A stretch of DNA of 64,000 nt, taken from positions 1-64,000 of the forward strand of contig JAALGZ010000025.1 of assembly GCA_015227615.1 (NCBI GenBank). The letters are read 5' to 3'. The notes below the pieces were generated by a model. That model was given only the letters and a program-made list of their open reading frames with translations. It ran no database searches and was not told where the DNA came from. The stretch is from Labyrinthula sp. Ha (lineage: Eukaryota; Sar; Bigyra; Labyrinthulida; Labyrinthulaceae). Both the position numbers and the translations under genes were made by a program. Position 1 is the stretch's first letter; every line of letters starts with the position of its first letter. Shown piece by piece: positions 1 through 10,937 of the stretch.

Positions 1-563
1 TCTGTTTCTTGGTTTTCGTAGCCTGACTCAAAAGACGGTCTATTCAAAACTACAAAACTACTATCTTCAAAGCCATTAAAAAGCTAAACGTAGACCTAAT
101 ATAATTTTTAAACTTTATTCTTTTCTCTTAATAACAGACAACAAAGTATTTACTCTCGAACTAAGGTAAAGCCATGAGAATTACCAAAGTGAGACTTCAT
201 ATGCATTAAAAGTAAACTAAGACGACTAAGTACTTTCAAACTAGTTGTTCACTTTAGGTAAATTTATTCTAAAGTCTTGACTTCATAGAAAACCTGCTAA
301 ATATCCATAGTTTTATAAACTTTATTGTCTTAAACTAAATTCTTTCCATTAAGAAATAATCGGTTCCCAAAATTATATAAATAATAATAATTTATCATTA
401 TCAAAATCTGTATTTTTCATCAAAATGTAAAACAAATATTATTGGTCAGATATATATTTACATTCAACCAATCATATTCTATTTTAACTGTTCCTGTTCC
501 AAATAAAAAGAAAAAACAACATTGAACCAGAACAAACTGTTCTAACAAGAAAACGTAACCAAA
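1..563. other. Gene-free stretch upstream of the armadillo-repeat gene
   Basis: I see no coding region here. The stretch is AT-rich. A CCAAT box on the plus strand at about 468-472 lies roughly 90 nt before the start codon at 564 and could belong to that gene's promoter. Short open frames on either strand have no recognisable content. Confidence 0.5.
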
Positions 564-1984
564 ATGAGCAGTGAAGATGAAATTCAGATAGATTTTTATA
601 AAGTTGATAAAGTTATTCAAGATATGAGAGCTGCGTATCATTTTTTTCTTCATATTCACCCCTTAGAGAACATAACAAGACAGTCCAAGAGAACGGATGC
701 CGGGAAATTTGGAAGCTTGGTCAAACAAATATATATGGAAAACATCTTTTAGATAGGGGGGTTGGATTGGTTTTAATTAAAGCTATGGAAAACTTTCCAA
801 ATGATAAGTTTGTTCTTCTCCTAGCAATCGCCTCGATTAAATCCCTCAAAGGAAATTTGTACACATTCAATGAACAAGTTCAATTTTTACCTTAAATTTA
901 CATATTAGGGAATTGGAGATAAAGTAATGACAGCAATGAGAACTTTTCCAAAAAGTAAGTCGATTCAAGAATACGGATGTCTTGCTTTGAGAACCCTTGT
1001 AACCTCAAGACCAATTCCGAGAAGCTAATGAAAAGAAATATATGTCAATTGATCCTCAGTACTTTTAAGAACCTTCCATCAGATCCTAAAGTAACTCGTG
1101 CAGCTTGTGGAGCTGTTTTTTCTTTGGCATTACTTGAAGAAAACAGAACTCGTTTGTTTGATGAAGGTCTGATTCACGCACTTCTACTAGCAATGCAGAA
1201 TCATTTAGGTGTGGAAAAAGTACAAGAATATTGTGTAGGAACAATTTGGACACTTGTATTTTTAGCTTTATGGTTTACATTTAGGGTTATAGTTTTGCAA
1301 TGGTAAGATTAAACGCAGTACGTCTAATTGTAGCTGCATGTGAAAGACATCAAAATAATCAAAGAATTGCAGAGTATGCTTGTGGTGCATTCAAAGGATT
1401 TACGGATTTACCAATGAATGCACAGATTCTTATTGACGAGGATGGACCAGCTTGTCTTACAAAGATCATTGATCTTCATTTAACAAATTCAGGACTTGTT
1501 TCTGTTGGTAAATTTCTTTCTTCTCTTTTAATATTCAGCTTTAACTGCACTTTGGAGTTTATCAATTCATCAAGATTCTAAAGTTGAGCTAATTAATCGC
1601 GGATGTGGAGATTTCTTACTTAATCTTCTTCGCGACAAACATCGCGCTTATCAACCTGGTTATGATAAAGTTTTAGCCAATATATATGGGATTCTAACTT
1701 CACTTGGGAAATCCAGAGACGCAGCCGGTTCTTTGATTGATAATGGAGCAATTGCAAAAATTGCGGATTCTGCGCAAATGCTTATTAGTAATGAGAATGT
1801 AGTTCTTCGAGCTCTTAGTGCAATTGCGAATCTTGGGTACGTGGAAGATGAAAATAAAGGAACATTGAGAAGCCCGAATTGCCAGCGATTTATTCAATCT
1901 GCACTTGATTCTTTTCCAGAGAATAGAAAAGTTCTTAGTAAAACTGGATTTATAAAAGAACTCATTGAAAGAGCAACTTCATAA
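564..1984 (+). CDS. Armadillo-repeat protein, six exons with tiny introns
   Basis: Probable exons are 564-634, 667-877, 909-998, 1022-1255, 1285-1507 and 1539-1984, giving about 424 residues. Every junction is GT-AG and restores the frame; introns are 32, 31, 23, 29 and 31 nt. The protein is a series of armadillo-type helical repeats, with typical segments such as VQENGCREIWKL, SIQEYGCLALRTL, TRAACGAVFSLALLEENR, VQEYCVGTIWTL, ALTALWSLS and VLRALSAIANLG. Such proteins act as binding scaffolds; no catalytic domain or signal peptide is visible, and the partner cannot be named. The third intron is the weakest call: it could be 23 or 26 nt (ending at 1021 or 1024). The start at 564 is the first ATG in frame with the conserved repeats. 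The 3' end converges on the crotonase gene 56 bp away, with overlapping AATAAA hexamers at 2020-2029. ARMC6-like or another armadillo family member are both possible. Confidence 0.85.
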
Positions 1985-2040
1985 ATATTACCAAGTATAT
2001 TTTTCTTGTGTTCATTCTTAATAAATAAAGGGTTCTCATT

Positions 2041-2817
2041 TTATAATTTCCCAGTCCATTTTGGTGCTCTTTTCTCAATAAAAGCTCTTGGACCTTCTTT
2101 GAAATCCTCAGTAGTAGATAAATATTTCATTCCTTCTGCACTCTTTTTCCAACCAACTTTTTCCTGGTCATACTTCAAAGTTTCATTTACAATTTTCCTT
2201 GCTTCAAAAACTGCTAATGGAGCATTTACTTCAACTCTCTTTGCAAGTTTTAATGCAGCTTCTAAACTTTTTCCTTCTTCACATAATACATTTACCATTC
2301 CAAAATTATACGCTCTTTCAGCGCTAATCCTATCTCCAGTTAAAATCACTTCCATCGCAATATTTTCTGGAATTTTCTTTGGTAAACGAAATAATCCTCC
2401 AGCTGCAGCAACTAAAGATCTTTTTACTTCTGGAAGTCCAAATTGACTTTTTTTTGAAGCAACAACTAAATCACATGCAAGAACAATTTCACAGCCTCCT
2501 GCTAAAGCATACCCATCAACAGCTGCTATAAGAATCTTCTTCCTTGGATAGTGTACAAGTCCTGCAAACCCACCTTTTTTTGTCATAATATTTTTTCCTT
2601 CACTGATAGATTTTAAATCTGCTCCTGCACAAAAAGTTGTCGGATGAGAAGAAGTGATTATTCCGATCCAAAGGTTTTGATCCGCTTCAAACTTGTCGAG
2701 AAGAGCTTCCATTCTTTCGGAAACTTCTGCGCTTATTGCGTTTCGTGCAGGTTTACGATTTAGTGTGAATATAGCTATATGCCCTTGGGTTTCAAATTTT
2801 ACAACTTCTTCACTCAT
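2041..2817 (-). CDS. Enoyl-CoA hydratase/isomerase (crotonase) family protein
   Basis: This 258-residue intronless gene encodes a full-length crotonase fold. The oxyanion-hole segment CAGADLK lies at about 63-69. The two catalytic glutamates of true enoyl-CoA hydratases are both present: E110 in AGGCEIVLACD and E130 in FGLPEVKRSL. These support hydration of a 2-enoyl-CoA, as in beta-oxidation or branched-chain amino-acid breakdown; the acyl chain cannot be read from sequence. The LPEVKRSLVAAAGG region followed by RLPKKIP resembles bacterial EchA-type enzymes more than mitochondrial ECHS1. There is no obvious mitochondrial presequence. The protein ends in GKL, a weak variant of the peroxisomal targeting tripeptide, so a peroxisomal or cytosolic location is possible. 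It converges on the armadillo gene. Confidence 0.9.
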   Translation of the reverse strand: MSEEVVKFETQGHIAIFTLNRKPARNAISAEVSERMEALLDKFEADQNLWIGIITSSHPTTFCAGADLKSISEGKNIMTKKGGFAGLVHYPRKKILIAAVDGYALAGGCEIVLACDLVVASKKSQFGLPEVKRSLVAAAGGLFRLPKKIPENIAMEVILTGDRISAERAYNFGMVNVLCEEGKSLEAALKLAKRVEVNAPLAVFEARKIVNETLKYDQEKVGWKKSAEGMKYLSTTEDFKEGPRAFIEKRAPKWTGKL

Positions 2818-2894
2818 ATTTTCTTTTGTATTTAAATTTTGGATATTTTTTTTGTTCGTTTAGTGTTTCCGAATTTCTATTTCCGATCCTTATT

Positions 2895-2948
2895 TAATTT
2901 TGGGCAAAATGATGAAATCGAGAACCAAAAAGGAGTTCTCGGGAATTT
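2895..2948 (-). promoter_or_regulatory. Candidate upstream motifs of the crotonase gene
   Basis: GGGCAAA at about 2902-2908 and CGGGAAT at 2940-2946 stand out as GC-rich words in AT-rich DNA, 80-130 nt upstream of the start. Similar words recur upstream of other genes here (about 11252-11262, 14111-14120, 21445-21492, 48040-48085, 33620-33760). Function is inferred only from this recurrence. Confidence 0.35.
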
Positions 2949-2950
2949 AA

Positions 2951-3850
2951 CCAAGTTAGAACAAGAATAATGGAAAAAGTATAAAAGAGATTGTTATCAA
3001 GTATTGATTGGCGGTTTTCTATGAAAGGGGCATCAATCCTCTATGTTTATTTGATGTAGAAATAGTTTACAGTATTGTGCCCCATCTCATAGGACTTGAG
3101 ACAAATCCTGTCAGTTGCAGGGTGTGAAATGCTTCGATTTTTAACTGAGAGGCTTTGGCTAATGGGAAAACCTATTTTTAATATTAAGACTAAATATGGA
3201 GCTTTATTAGGTAAATGTTTTGCTTTTTTTGAATCGTGGTATTTACGTAGAATTACTCTTTTTTAGGGAAACAATTTACAAGGAGGGAGGATTTTAAGTT
3301 GAGCTTCAAACACTGGTCTTGCACATGTTCTCAAAGAAAGTCCACAGGAAAAAAGTCTTATCGAGCTATTTCCTGCAATGACAGTGCAAAGTCTTCAGAG
3401 CTTAACCTAAAGTATAATATAATGTCGTTCAAATGTGCTAATTCCATCCAACCACTGTTTCGATTCATTTAGAATGCTTCACAAATCTAACAGCTTAAGC
3501 AGACCTGACAAAGTCTAAGCAACATAGTTGTCTGTCATTAGGGTAAATAAAATATGTTGAAAGTTTGATTCGGTCCTGATCTGAGTATAGAGCCACCTAG
3601 CTCTATTATTGGTTTTTCAATCATTACCTTCTTGGGATAGTGAAGCGATGTAGTATATTTACTCTATACATCTACAGATGTAATCAACCTTCTCGGTTAA
3701 TATATATCTAGGAGAGCTTTAAATACAAGAGTGTTAACCCCTTTAATTATATTTTCTCTCGATACATCCAAAATCAGGGTTCTTTTGCGTTTATTAATGC
3801 AGAGCTGTAGCAGATGTTTCACGGTGAGATGTGATAATTTTTCACTTTAC
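2951..3850. other. Gene-free stretch before the first copia element
   Basis: Only short open frames are present and I recognise no conserved motif. The copia element at 3856 is inserted at the right edge, so this stretch and 8296-9782 were probably adjacent before that insertion. Confidence 0.5.
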
Positions 3851-3855
3851 GATAT

Positions 3856-3993
3856 TGTTGACTAGTTGCTAATATTGAAGAGGTGTATTTTAAGTTTGTC
3901 TTTATATTTTAGTGGTTTTGTCAAAAGCTTAAGAAAATACAGTTCGGTGAAACTCCTATTCCCTATTTCTAGTATTCTAAATACAAGACAATA
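3856..3993 (-). repeat. 3' LTR of copia-1
   Basis: A 138-bp terminal repeat that reads TGTTGACTAG at its left edge and CAATA at its right edge. It matches 8153-8290 with a single difference and is preceded by the target duplication GATAT. Confidence 0.93.
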
Positions 3994-4039
3994 TGCTCAT
4001 ACTTCCCCACTCTTCATAGCTCCTATGGTGTAAATGTAT

Positions 4040-4155
4040 TTTTTATTGACTTGACTTGTAACTTTTTTTTTGTATCTTTTCTTGATTTTACTTGTAACTT
4101 TTCTTGTATTTTTTCTTGAGTTGACCTGTAACTTTACTTGTAACTTGTATTTTCT
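4040..4155. repeat. Short imperfect tandem repeat in the copia-1 3' non-coding region
   Basis: Phrases of the type TTGACTTGTAACTTTT with TTTCTTG recur about three to four times in some 115 bp, between the end of the pol coding region and the 3' LTR. The unit is about 30 bp with several mismatches. Confidence 0.6.
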
Positions 4156-7100
4156 ATTTCTTAATTTACTTTAGTGTGTCCATTAACTTTTGAACTATGT
4201 TTTTGAAGATAACTTTATTGACCGGTTTCGTAAATATATCCGCTAAATTTTTTCCTGCTTCAGTGTATTTTATTTTCCAACTATTTCTTTTCAGTTCAAA
4301 GCGTGTAACAAAATATTTTATGTCGATATGACGACTTCTTCCGCTAATTGTTTGTCCTTCTAGTAACTTTACTGCACCTTGGTTGTCTGAAAATACTGTA
4401 ACTTCAGGTGTTTTCATCCTCAAAAACTTCAGAATATTTGTGCACCATTTCAAATTTGATACACCTCTTGCGACTCCTATGGTTTCTGCCTCTGTACTCG
4501 ACTGAGCTACGAGATCTTGTTTCTTTGTTTTCCAAATAATCGGAGTTCCGTCCAAGAGAATAATATGGCCGTCAATAGACGCCATTTTAGCTGGCACGTT
4601 TTTCCAACTAGCGTCACAATAAACCTCTATTTTCGTTTTGTTAATGTCTCTTTTAAATGATAGCGCCAGTTGTTTTGAGTGTAAAATATATTTAAGTATT
4701 CGTTTTGCTTGTCTTAAATGTTCTATTCCTGGTGCTTTCGAGAAGACCGAAAGTCGATTGACTGCCCATGCGATATCGGGACGACATGTTCTCGCTGCAA
4801 ATAGTAGTGTTCCTATTATCGACTGAAAGTATTTTGGATCAATCTTCGATTCTGTGGGCTCATAATATACCCCTGATTGATGTGGGATCCCAACGAATTT
4901 TGAATTCTCGACTTCGTATGTGATCGCTTTTGTTTCAATATAATTTTTTATATGTAGATAATAACATCTCGATGTTTTCTTAATCTCGAAACCTATGAAC
5001 TTCTCGGAATTATCAGTATGTTTGATCTCGAAAATCTGTTTAAATTTGTTGAATAGTGCATTACCATTCTTCGGATTTTGACAAGCAAAAAGAATATCAT
5101 CGACGTATATAATAAGAAACACTTCATCGCCATCCTGATCAAGTCGGTACATGGTGGTCTCAATAAGGCATTTGATGAAGCCTAGCTCCCTGAGACGTAA
5201 ATCCAGAAGCTCATACCAACATCTTGCTGACTCTTTTAGACCATATAACGCCTTCTCGCTTTGCCAATAAAAATTCTCCCGATCCTTGAAGTATTTTTGA
5301 GGGAGGATATAGTATCTTTTTGTTTCTAATTTAGCGTTTAGGTACGCTGTAGATACATCTAGTTGAAAGATATGCAAGCTACTTTGTGCCACTTTTGAGA
5401 AAAACATCCTGACGCACTCAAAGTTGGTTACTGGACTATACGTCGGTTGAAGTGCCCTGCTAAATTTTCCGTTCGCAGTTATACGCACCTTATAAATATG
5501 CTTTTTTTGAACGTTGTCATATTTCTTAGAGTAAAGTTCAACGAGGTTCAAGACTTCAGCTTCCTGTGGTTTTTGTTGTATTGGAATTTTTGAAAAGCCG
5601 CCTATTGTTTCCAGTTTTACCAGCTCTTTATCATAAGCTTGATACCAGTGTTTGCTGTCTTCGTATCTTTTTATCTGTGAGTAACTTTTAGGTACCTTTC
5701 CCTTTTTCTTTTGCAGAAGAAAGATACTTTGAGTTGGATCTAGCAGTAAAGAATAAGCTTGTTCTACGAACGCTGTTAGCTGGGTTTGTTTTGCAACATA
5801 TCTTCTTACAGGTTTCTTTTTCTGTTGCTCCTTCTAACCCAGTCCTCTGGAACTTCTGTATTCTCCTCCTTTCTGAGGTTGTCAAACTGCACTTGTGGAT
5901 CCAATGTATTTTCATTTTCATTTTTATATTTATTATATAGGTTATTTGTCAACGGACGAATATCCCTTGCTAATATTTCTTTTCCTGAAGCGTCATCCAA
6001 TATTATGTGCTCTGCTGAAGTGTTTTTTACCCCAACATATATTCCTTTCTTGGATCTTGCTGCAAACTTATTTTCAGGCTTCTTAATTCTATATAATACC
6101 TTTTGACCAAACATAAAAAGATTGTTTAATTGTGGTTTTCTTTTAAATAAGACAAAAACTGGAGGTGTTTCAACTGTAGAAGTAGATATATTGTTGCTGA
6201 TGAACGCTGCGTATTTAGTCGCGTAGGTCCAGTATTTCTTTTCTAGTTTCGACTCGTAAATGAGCGTTCTAGAAAGTTGTAGTATTCTACCATTGGCTCT
6301 TTCAGCGGTGCCGTTTGCCTCTGGTAGATATACAGGACTAAACCTGAAACTTATACCCTCTTGCTCAAAGTATGTTCTCAAAGTAGAGTTTTTGAATTCA
6401 GTTCCCTGATCCATATAAACTTCTTTTATTTTATATTCGCTGAGCCTTTGTACTTTTTTGAAAAATATTATCAAGTTTTCTGGAATACGATCTCTTGACT
6501 TGAAATTCTCTACATATCTATATTTAGAGAAGCTGTCAGTAATGACAATAAAATAATGTTCTCCAGCTTTACCTCTTACAGTTGAAGATACAGTGTCGCA
6601 ATACAGTCTCTCTAGAGGTTTGCTGGCCTTGAACGTTTTCTGTTTATGAACAGGTGTTCTTTGTTGTTTCGTTTTTGAACAAACTTCACAGCTTACTATA
6701 TCAGGTACTTTTATTTTTATATTATGAAACTTTAAAGTATTTTTCAATATATTTACTGAAGGATGACCAAAAAGTTTGTGGTAATATTCTACTTCAGAAA
6801 TTGTAAATATCTTTTCGTTATCAATGAATTCTGCTTCTGTTTTGAATACTCTATTTGCTTCTTTCTTTGCAGTTAAAACTATTTTATTATCCTCATTTAC
6901 GAAAACAATGTTCTTATCTTTAGTTTTTATTCTGAGATCTTTCTCTAAAAGTTTTCCAAAACTTATTAAACAAGTATCTGTATCAAGAACTATTGCATCT
7001 TTCAAAACGAGAACCTTATTCATATCCGTTTTTATTTTGAACGAGGCTCTTTTAGTTATTGGCAACGTTCCACCTACTACGTTTACGTGTCCATCTTGAA

Positions 7101-8152
7101 CATCTTTTATTTCAAACGCTTTACTAATATATCCTTTAGGTAAAACGTGGCTACTTGCTCCTGAATCTACGATGAATGGTATTTTATTTTTATCTTTTTC
7201 TATTGTATTTAGGACATGTTCTACCAAAACATCTGCAGTTTCATCATACACAGTTTCCGTATCTTCTTCTGAATTGTAAGATTTTTGTGTTCTTATTTCA
7301 AAGCTTTCAGACTGCTGGGTTTCTTCTCCTTGCTGAGTTACGTTTCTCGTGTTTGCTTCGTTATTTTCTTTGTTCCTACCTTTTCCGGGACACGCCGGTG
7401 CAAAATGTTTATCCGACTTACAAAGAATACAATACGTTCTAGCCGTGCATTTTTTTGTCACATGGTTAGTTCTCCAACATCTTCCACACTTCTTTTTTGG
7501 TTTCGATGACTGCGAGTAATGGTTATTAGAAGATTTTTTATTGTTGTCTATTTTCTCTGCGATGAACCTCAGTTCTTTTAAAATTGTATAATATTTTCTT
7601 AAATTAGTATGTAACCTGAGCTGTTGCTGCAACGAGTCTACTAAAGGATGTTTTAGGATTCTCATGATCCACGCTATCTTGTCCTCGTCGTTAAGAGTTC
7701 CCGCTAACTCCTGATAACGTGCCTGATTAACGTCGAAGTTATTGATCCTTTCTAAAGCTGTATTCCCGGGTGAGTTGAATAGTAAGTTTCTGAGTCTGTC
7801 TCTTTCTGAGACGTCATCAGCAGAATACATATCCTTTATTCTCTCCCAGAGAGTACTTGGATCTTCAACGTCACCTACGGATTCTATTACCTTTTCTGAA
7901 AGATGTTGGTAAATAATTCTAGTTGCAGTTGTGTCTATTTTGGCTTGGGATCTTTTTGACTTGCCGGTGTAAAGTTCATCACCAGGTTCGTCTTTAGAAA
8001 CTCTGAGCCAAACACCCTCTTCACGAAGGAAGCTTTTAATTTTAATAACCCAGTTTTTATACTGTTGCGGGTTGTTAAGTTTGAAAGTACTATCACCCAT
8101 TCTTTTTATTTTTTAGGGAAGTAATATAAAATTCTTTTGCTGGTTGTTAACC

Positions 8153-8290
8153 TGTTGACTAGTTGCTAATATTGAAGAGGTGTATTTTAAGTTTGTCTTT
8201 ATATTTTAGTGGTTTTGTTAAAAGCTTAAGAAAATACAGTTCGGTGAAACTCCTATTCCCTATTTCTAGTATTCTAAATACAAGACAATA
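8153..8290 (-). repeat. 5' LTR of copia-1
   Basis: A 138-bp copy of the 3856-3993 repeat, followed by the second copy of the target duplication GATAT (8291-8295). It lies 52 bp outside the first gag codon at 8100. Confidence 0.93.
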
Positions 8291-8295
8291 GATAT

Positions 8296-9782
8296 CCGTA
8301 GCGGAAAAAGAGATCGATACAATTTTGTATCGCTCTCAAGTAGGTAAGTTAAGTCCCACAAGGTAAAACTCTAATGGGGTTGAAACTGTTTGGCTTGGTT
8401 GCAGGCTGTCGCCCAAACAAATCGATGTATCAGGGTTCAACTAATGCATGTAAGCATGATGACTTGAGAACAGAGGTAAGTAAATAGCTAAAATACACCC
8501 CTGGAATAGAAGCTGTGTCTTTCTCTATTCTTGGTGCTAGTTTAAACCTGGGATTATTGCTGTTATTTCGGCTTCGCCTTGTACAAAGACATTTTCAATC
8601 TCTAGTGGAAAACGGGACTTTTCAGAAGGCTCAGTGAAAAAAAATATTTTGAATTTTATTGCGTGTTCATTACATTTTTCTAACTTAAGTTTAAAACGAC
8701 GGATGGGAAATTACTATTTGACTATAGATACAAGATGTTCTTAGAGGATCTAACACTGGAATCACTATATCAGCTTGATATTACTGCACATGACTCTACC
8801 TTGAATTACGTTGCTTGTTATGGTGTTCTGACCAGTTCTTCTCATATTAGAAAGTTCATCTCCTACGTTCATCCCAGTAAAGTAATTCTTCTTAGCTGTT
8901 TGGATTCCTTGAAGCTTAATGTCTAAAACATCACTTATATGGAAACTCTGCTTACGGGACCAATATTGCCGTCACTCCATAATTATAATGCTCATATACT
9001 CCTATTTAATTTTATCTAAATATTGAGGTTGTCATCCACAACCTACAATAAGTACTATGGAAGCAATTAGATCTCTAGTACTCGACAATTGCAATGGAAA
9101 TACCTGTTTTTTCTCTTATTAGTTCAAGTCCTAAGGTGACGTAACACTAGTATTCAAACTTTAACAACAGTTCGTTGTCCGAGAGCCTGATGACAAAGAA
9201 CCTGGGAAGGAAGCAGCCACAATTTATGGACTAAGATGTGAATTTTCGGTACTGAGTGATCCCAGAGCTTATTTTCCACATTATGCATACTTCCACCCTT
9301 TGGTTACTGTAATTTGCTAGGAAAGACTTGATCCACAAGAAAACCTATATCCCAAATAGGGTTTATACATTCTGAGATTGGAAGCATTTAAGTTGTTATT
9401 AATAACTATTTTACATATTATTGAAACATTATCTGATTCACAAGAGGCAAAGGAAGTTTTTCGTCTTCTTTCAGATATCTCCTAACCCACAATCAACTGC
9501 AGTCATGAACCATATATTTTCCTCTCACCTGCGGAAGAAATTAGATTCAGAATGATCAGTGGATACTTTCTAAACCAACTCATACTAAGCTTATCAGCTG
9601 GTTTTGTTTCCTTATTCTCATCTCCCTTAGATACCCTTTCTAGTAAGTATCCAAAAACATAGTTGCAATATGTACACTTTTTTTGTTCTTATTGCATTTA
9701 TCCAAAACTAGTAAACACCAGAAATGTCTAGAATGGACATATATGTCCGTATTGACCATAGTGAAAGACTCTAAGTAAAAGC
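8296..9782. other. Gene-free stretch between copia-1 and the mitochondrial kinase gene
   Basis: No gene could be supported. A 63-codon open frame at 8735-8926 has no recognisable domain and no matching flanking exons. The stretch may be old decayed sequence. Confidence 0.5.
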
Positions 9783-10934
9783 ATGATAACAATGAAATCT
9801 TTCTGTCTTACTCAAAGATCTTTCTATAATCTATTCAAACCAAAACTTTTTAGAAATTTTGAAACATCAGCTCATTTACTCGAAATCAAAGATAAATATA
9901 TTCCTCAAAAAGCCTCACCTGGTACTCTTCAACAACTTATTGCGTTCTCAAATCCAAAACACAAACTAACAGTTGCTCCTCATTTACACAAGGAGCTTTT
10001 AATCCGCCTTTCACATAGATGTCATGACTTAACAAGACTTCCATCATCACTATTATCTCAAAAACCACTTCAATCTGTTCTCAATACCTATTTTTCTGTT
10101 CTAGAAGAACTTGATGCGCTTTCTTCCGACACCTTGACTCAAATTGAACCTCATCGAGAATTTCTTCGAATACTTTCCGAGTTTAAAGCTAAAGATTCTG
10201 CTACTTTGCCACTTGTTGCAGTTGGAATTAGAACAATGCAAAAGGAACAACAGGCTTCCATTATTTCAAACGAACTTGCTAAACAACTTGGAGACCTTTT
10301 TATTGGAAGACTTTCCATTCGTTTTTTAATTTCTCAATATTCTGAATTCAATGAAAATAACGGTAATAAAATTGAACGTGGTCTTGATGTTTTGTCCGTT
10401 GTACAAACGTCCGTTGAAAAAGTGAGAAGTATGGTAACGGACAAATATGGAATGTGTCCGGAGATTGTGATTGAAGGAAATTTGGAGTGTTCGATAACAT
10501 ATGTGCGAAACTTTTTGCATCATATTCTTGTAGAGTTACTTAAGAATTCCGCACGTGCTGTTATAGAACGTCAACGAAGTGATAAACCGAAATTAAGTGG
10601 ACAAGGAGATGTAATTACAATTGTAATATCAGGAGGAAAAGAAGATTGTGTATTAAAAGTGTCTGATGAAGGAGGAGGAATTCCAAGAAGTGGATTGGAT
10701 AAGATTTGGAGTTACCAATATACCACTGCTGAAGAAGAAGATCTGGAACAAGCAGAATCCATGACGTTTCGTGGGAACTTTGCTGGATCAGGATATGGAT
10801 TGCCAATTGCAAGAGTTTTTGCAAAATATTTTGGTGGGGATCTGAGTATTGTAAGCACTGAAGGATGGGGAACAGATGCGTATGTTTATATACATCGAAT
10901 AGAATCTTCAGCTGTTGAAACCCTTCCAGATTAA
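9783..10934 (+). CDS. Mitochondrial PDK/BCKDK-family protein kinase
   Basis: This 383-residue single-exon protein matches the whole pyruvate dehydrogenase kinase / branched-chain 2-oxoacid dehydrogenase kinase family. These enzymes phosphorylate and switch off the E1 subunit of mitochondrial 2-oxoacid dehydrogenase complexes. The N-terminal about 30 residues are basic and hydroxylated without acidic residues, as in a mitochondrial presequence. A four-helix regulatory domain follows (about 45-190, with ELLIRLSHRCHDLTRLP). The GHKL ATPase has an N-box HHILVELLKNSARA (246-259), a G1 box DEGGGIP (295-301) and a G2 box GSGYGLPIARVFAKYFGG (335-352). The Walker-type residues needed for ATP and Mg binding are present. 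I cannot separate PDK from BCKDK by eye. The gene ends 3 bp from the convergent complex III gene. Confidence 0.93.
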   Translation: MITMKSFCLTQRSFYNLFKPKLFRNFETSAHLLEIKDKYIPQKASPGTLQQLIAFSNPKHKLTVAPHLHKELLIRLSHRCHDLTRLPSSLLSQKPLQSVLNTYFSVLEELDALSSDTLTQIEPHREFLRILSEFKAKDSATLPLVAVGIRTMQKEQQASIISNELAKQLGDLFIGRLSIRFLISQYSEFNENNGNKIERGLDVLSVVQTSVEKVRSMVTDKYGMCPEIVIEGNLECSITYVRNFLHHILVELLKNSARAVIERQRSDKPKLSGQGDVITIVISGGKEDCVLKVSDEGGGIPRSGLDKIWSYQYTTAEEEDLEQAESMTFRGNFAGSGYGLPIARVFAKYFGGDLSIVSTEGWGTDAYVYIHRIESSAVETLPD

Positions 10935-10937
10935 TAT

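Larger units (their letters stand above)
3856..8290 (-). mobile_element. Ty1/copia LTR retrotransposon, young, nearly whole (copia-1)
   Basis: A complete-length copia element lies on the minus strand between two 138-bp LTRs (3856-3993 and 8153-8290) that differ at one position I can see. A 5-bp target duplication GATAT flanks it at 3851-3855 and 8291-8295. Coding parts run from about 8100 down to 4166 in the copia order: gag with a CCHC zinc knuckle (about 7400-7480), protease with DSGASSH (about 7150), integrase with ANGTAERANGR (about 6290), reverse transcriptase with YVDDILFA (about 5110), and RNase H with AQSSTEAE (about 4490). A purine-rich tract with GAGTGGGGAAG precedes the 3' LTR. The LTR similarity implies a recent insertion. 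The coding part appears to carry one or two breaks. Confidence 0.93.

Noticed and set aside
420-659. Minus-strand 79-codon frame
   Set aside because: It overlaps the first exon of the armadillo gene and has no support.
999-1021. Frame change in the armadillo gene as a disabling mutation
   Set aside because: A GT-AG intron of 23 nt fits and the rest of the gene is intact with consistent small introns. This intron stays the least certain of the set.
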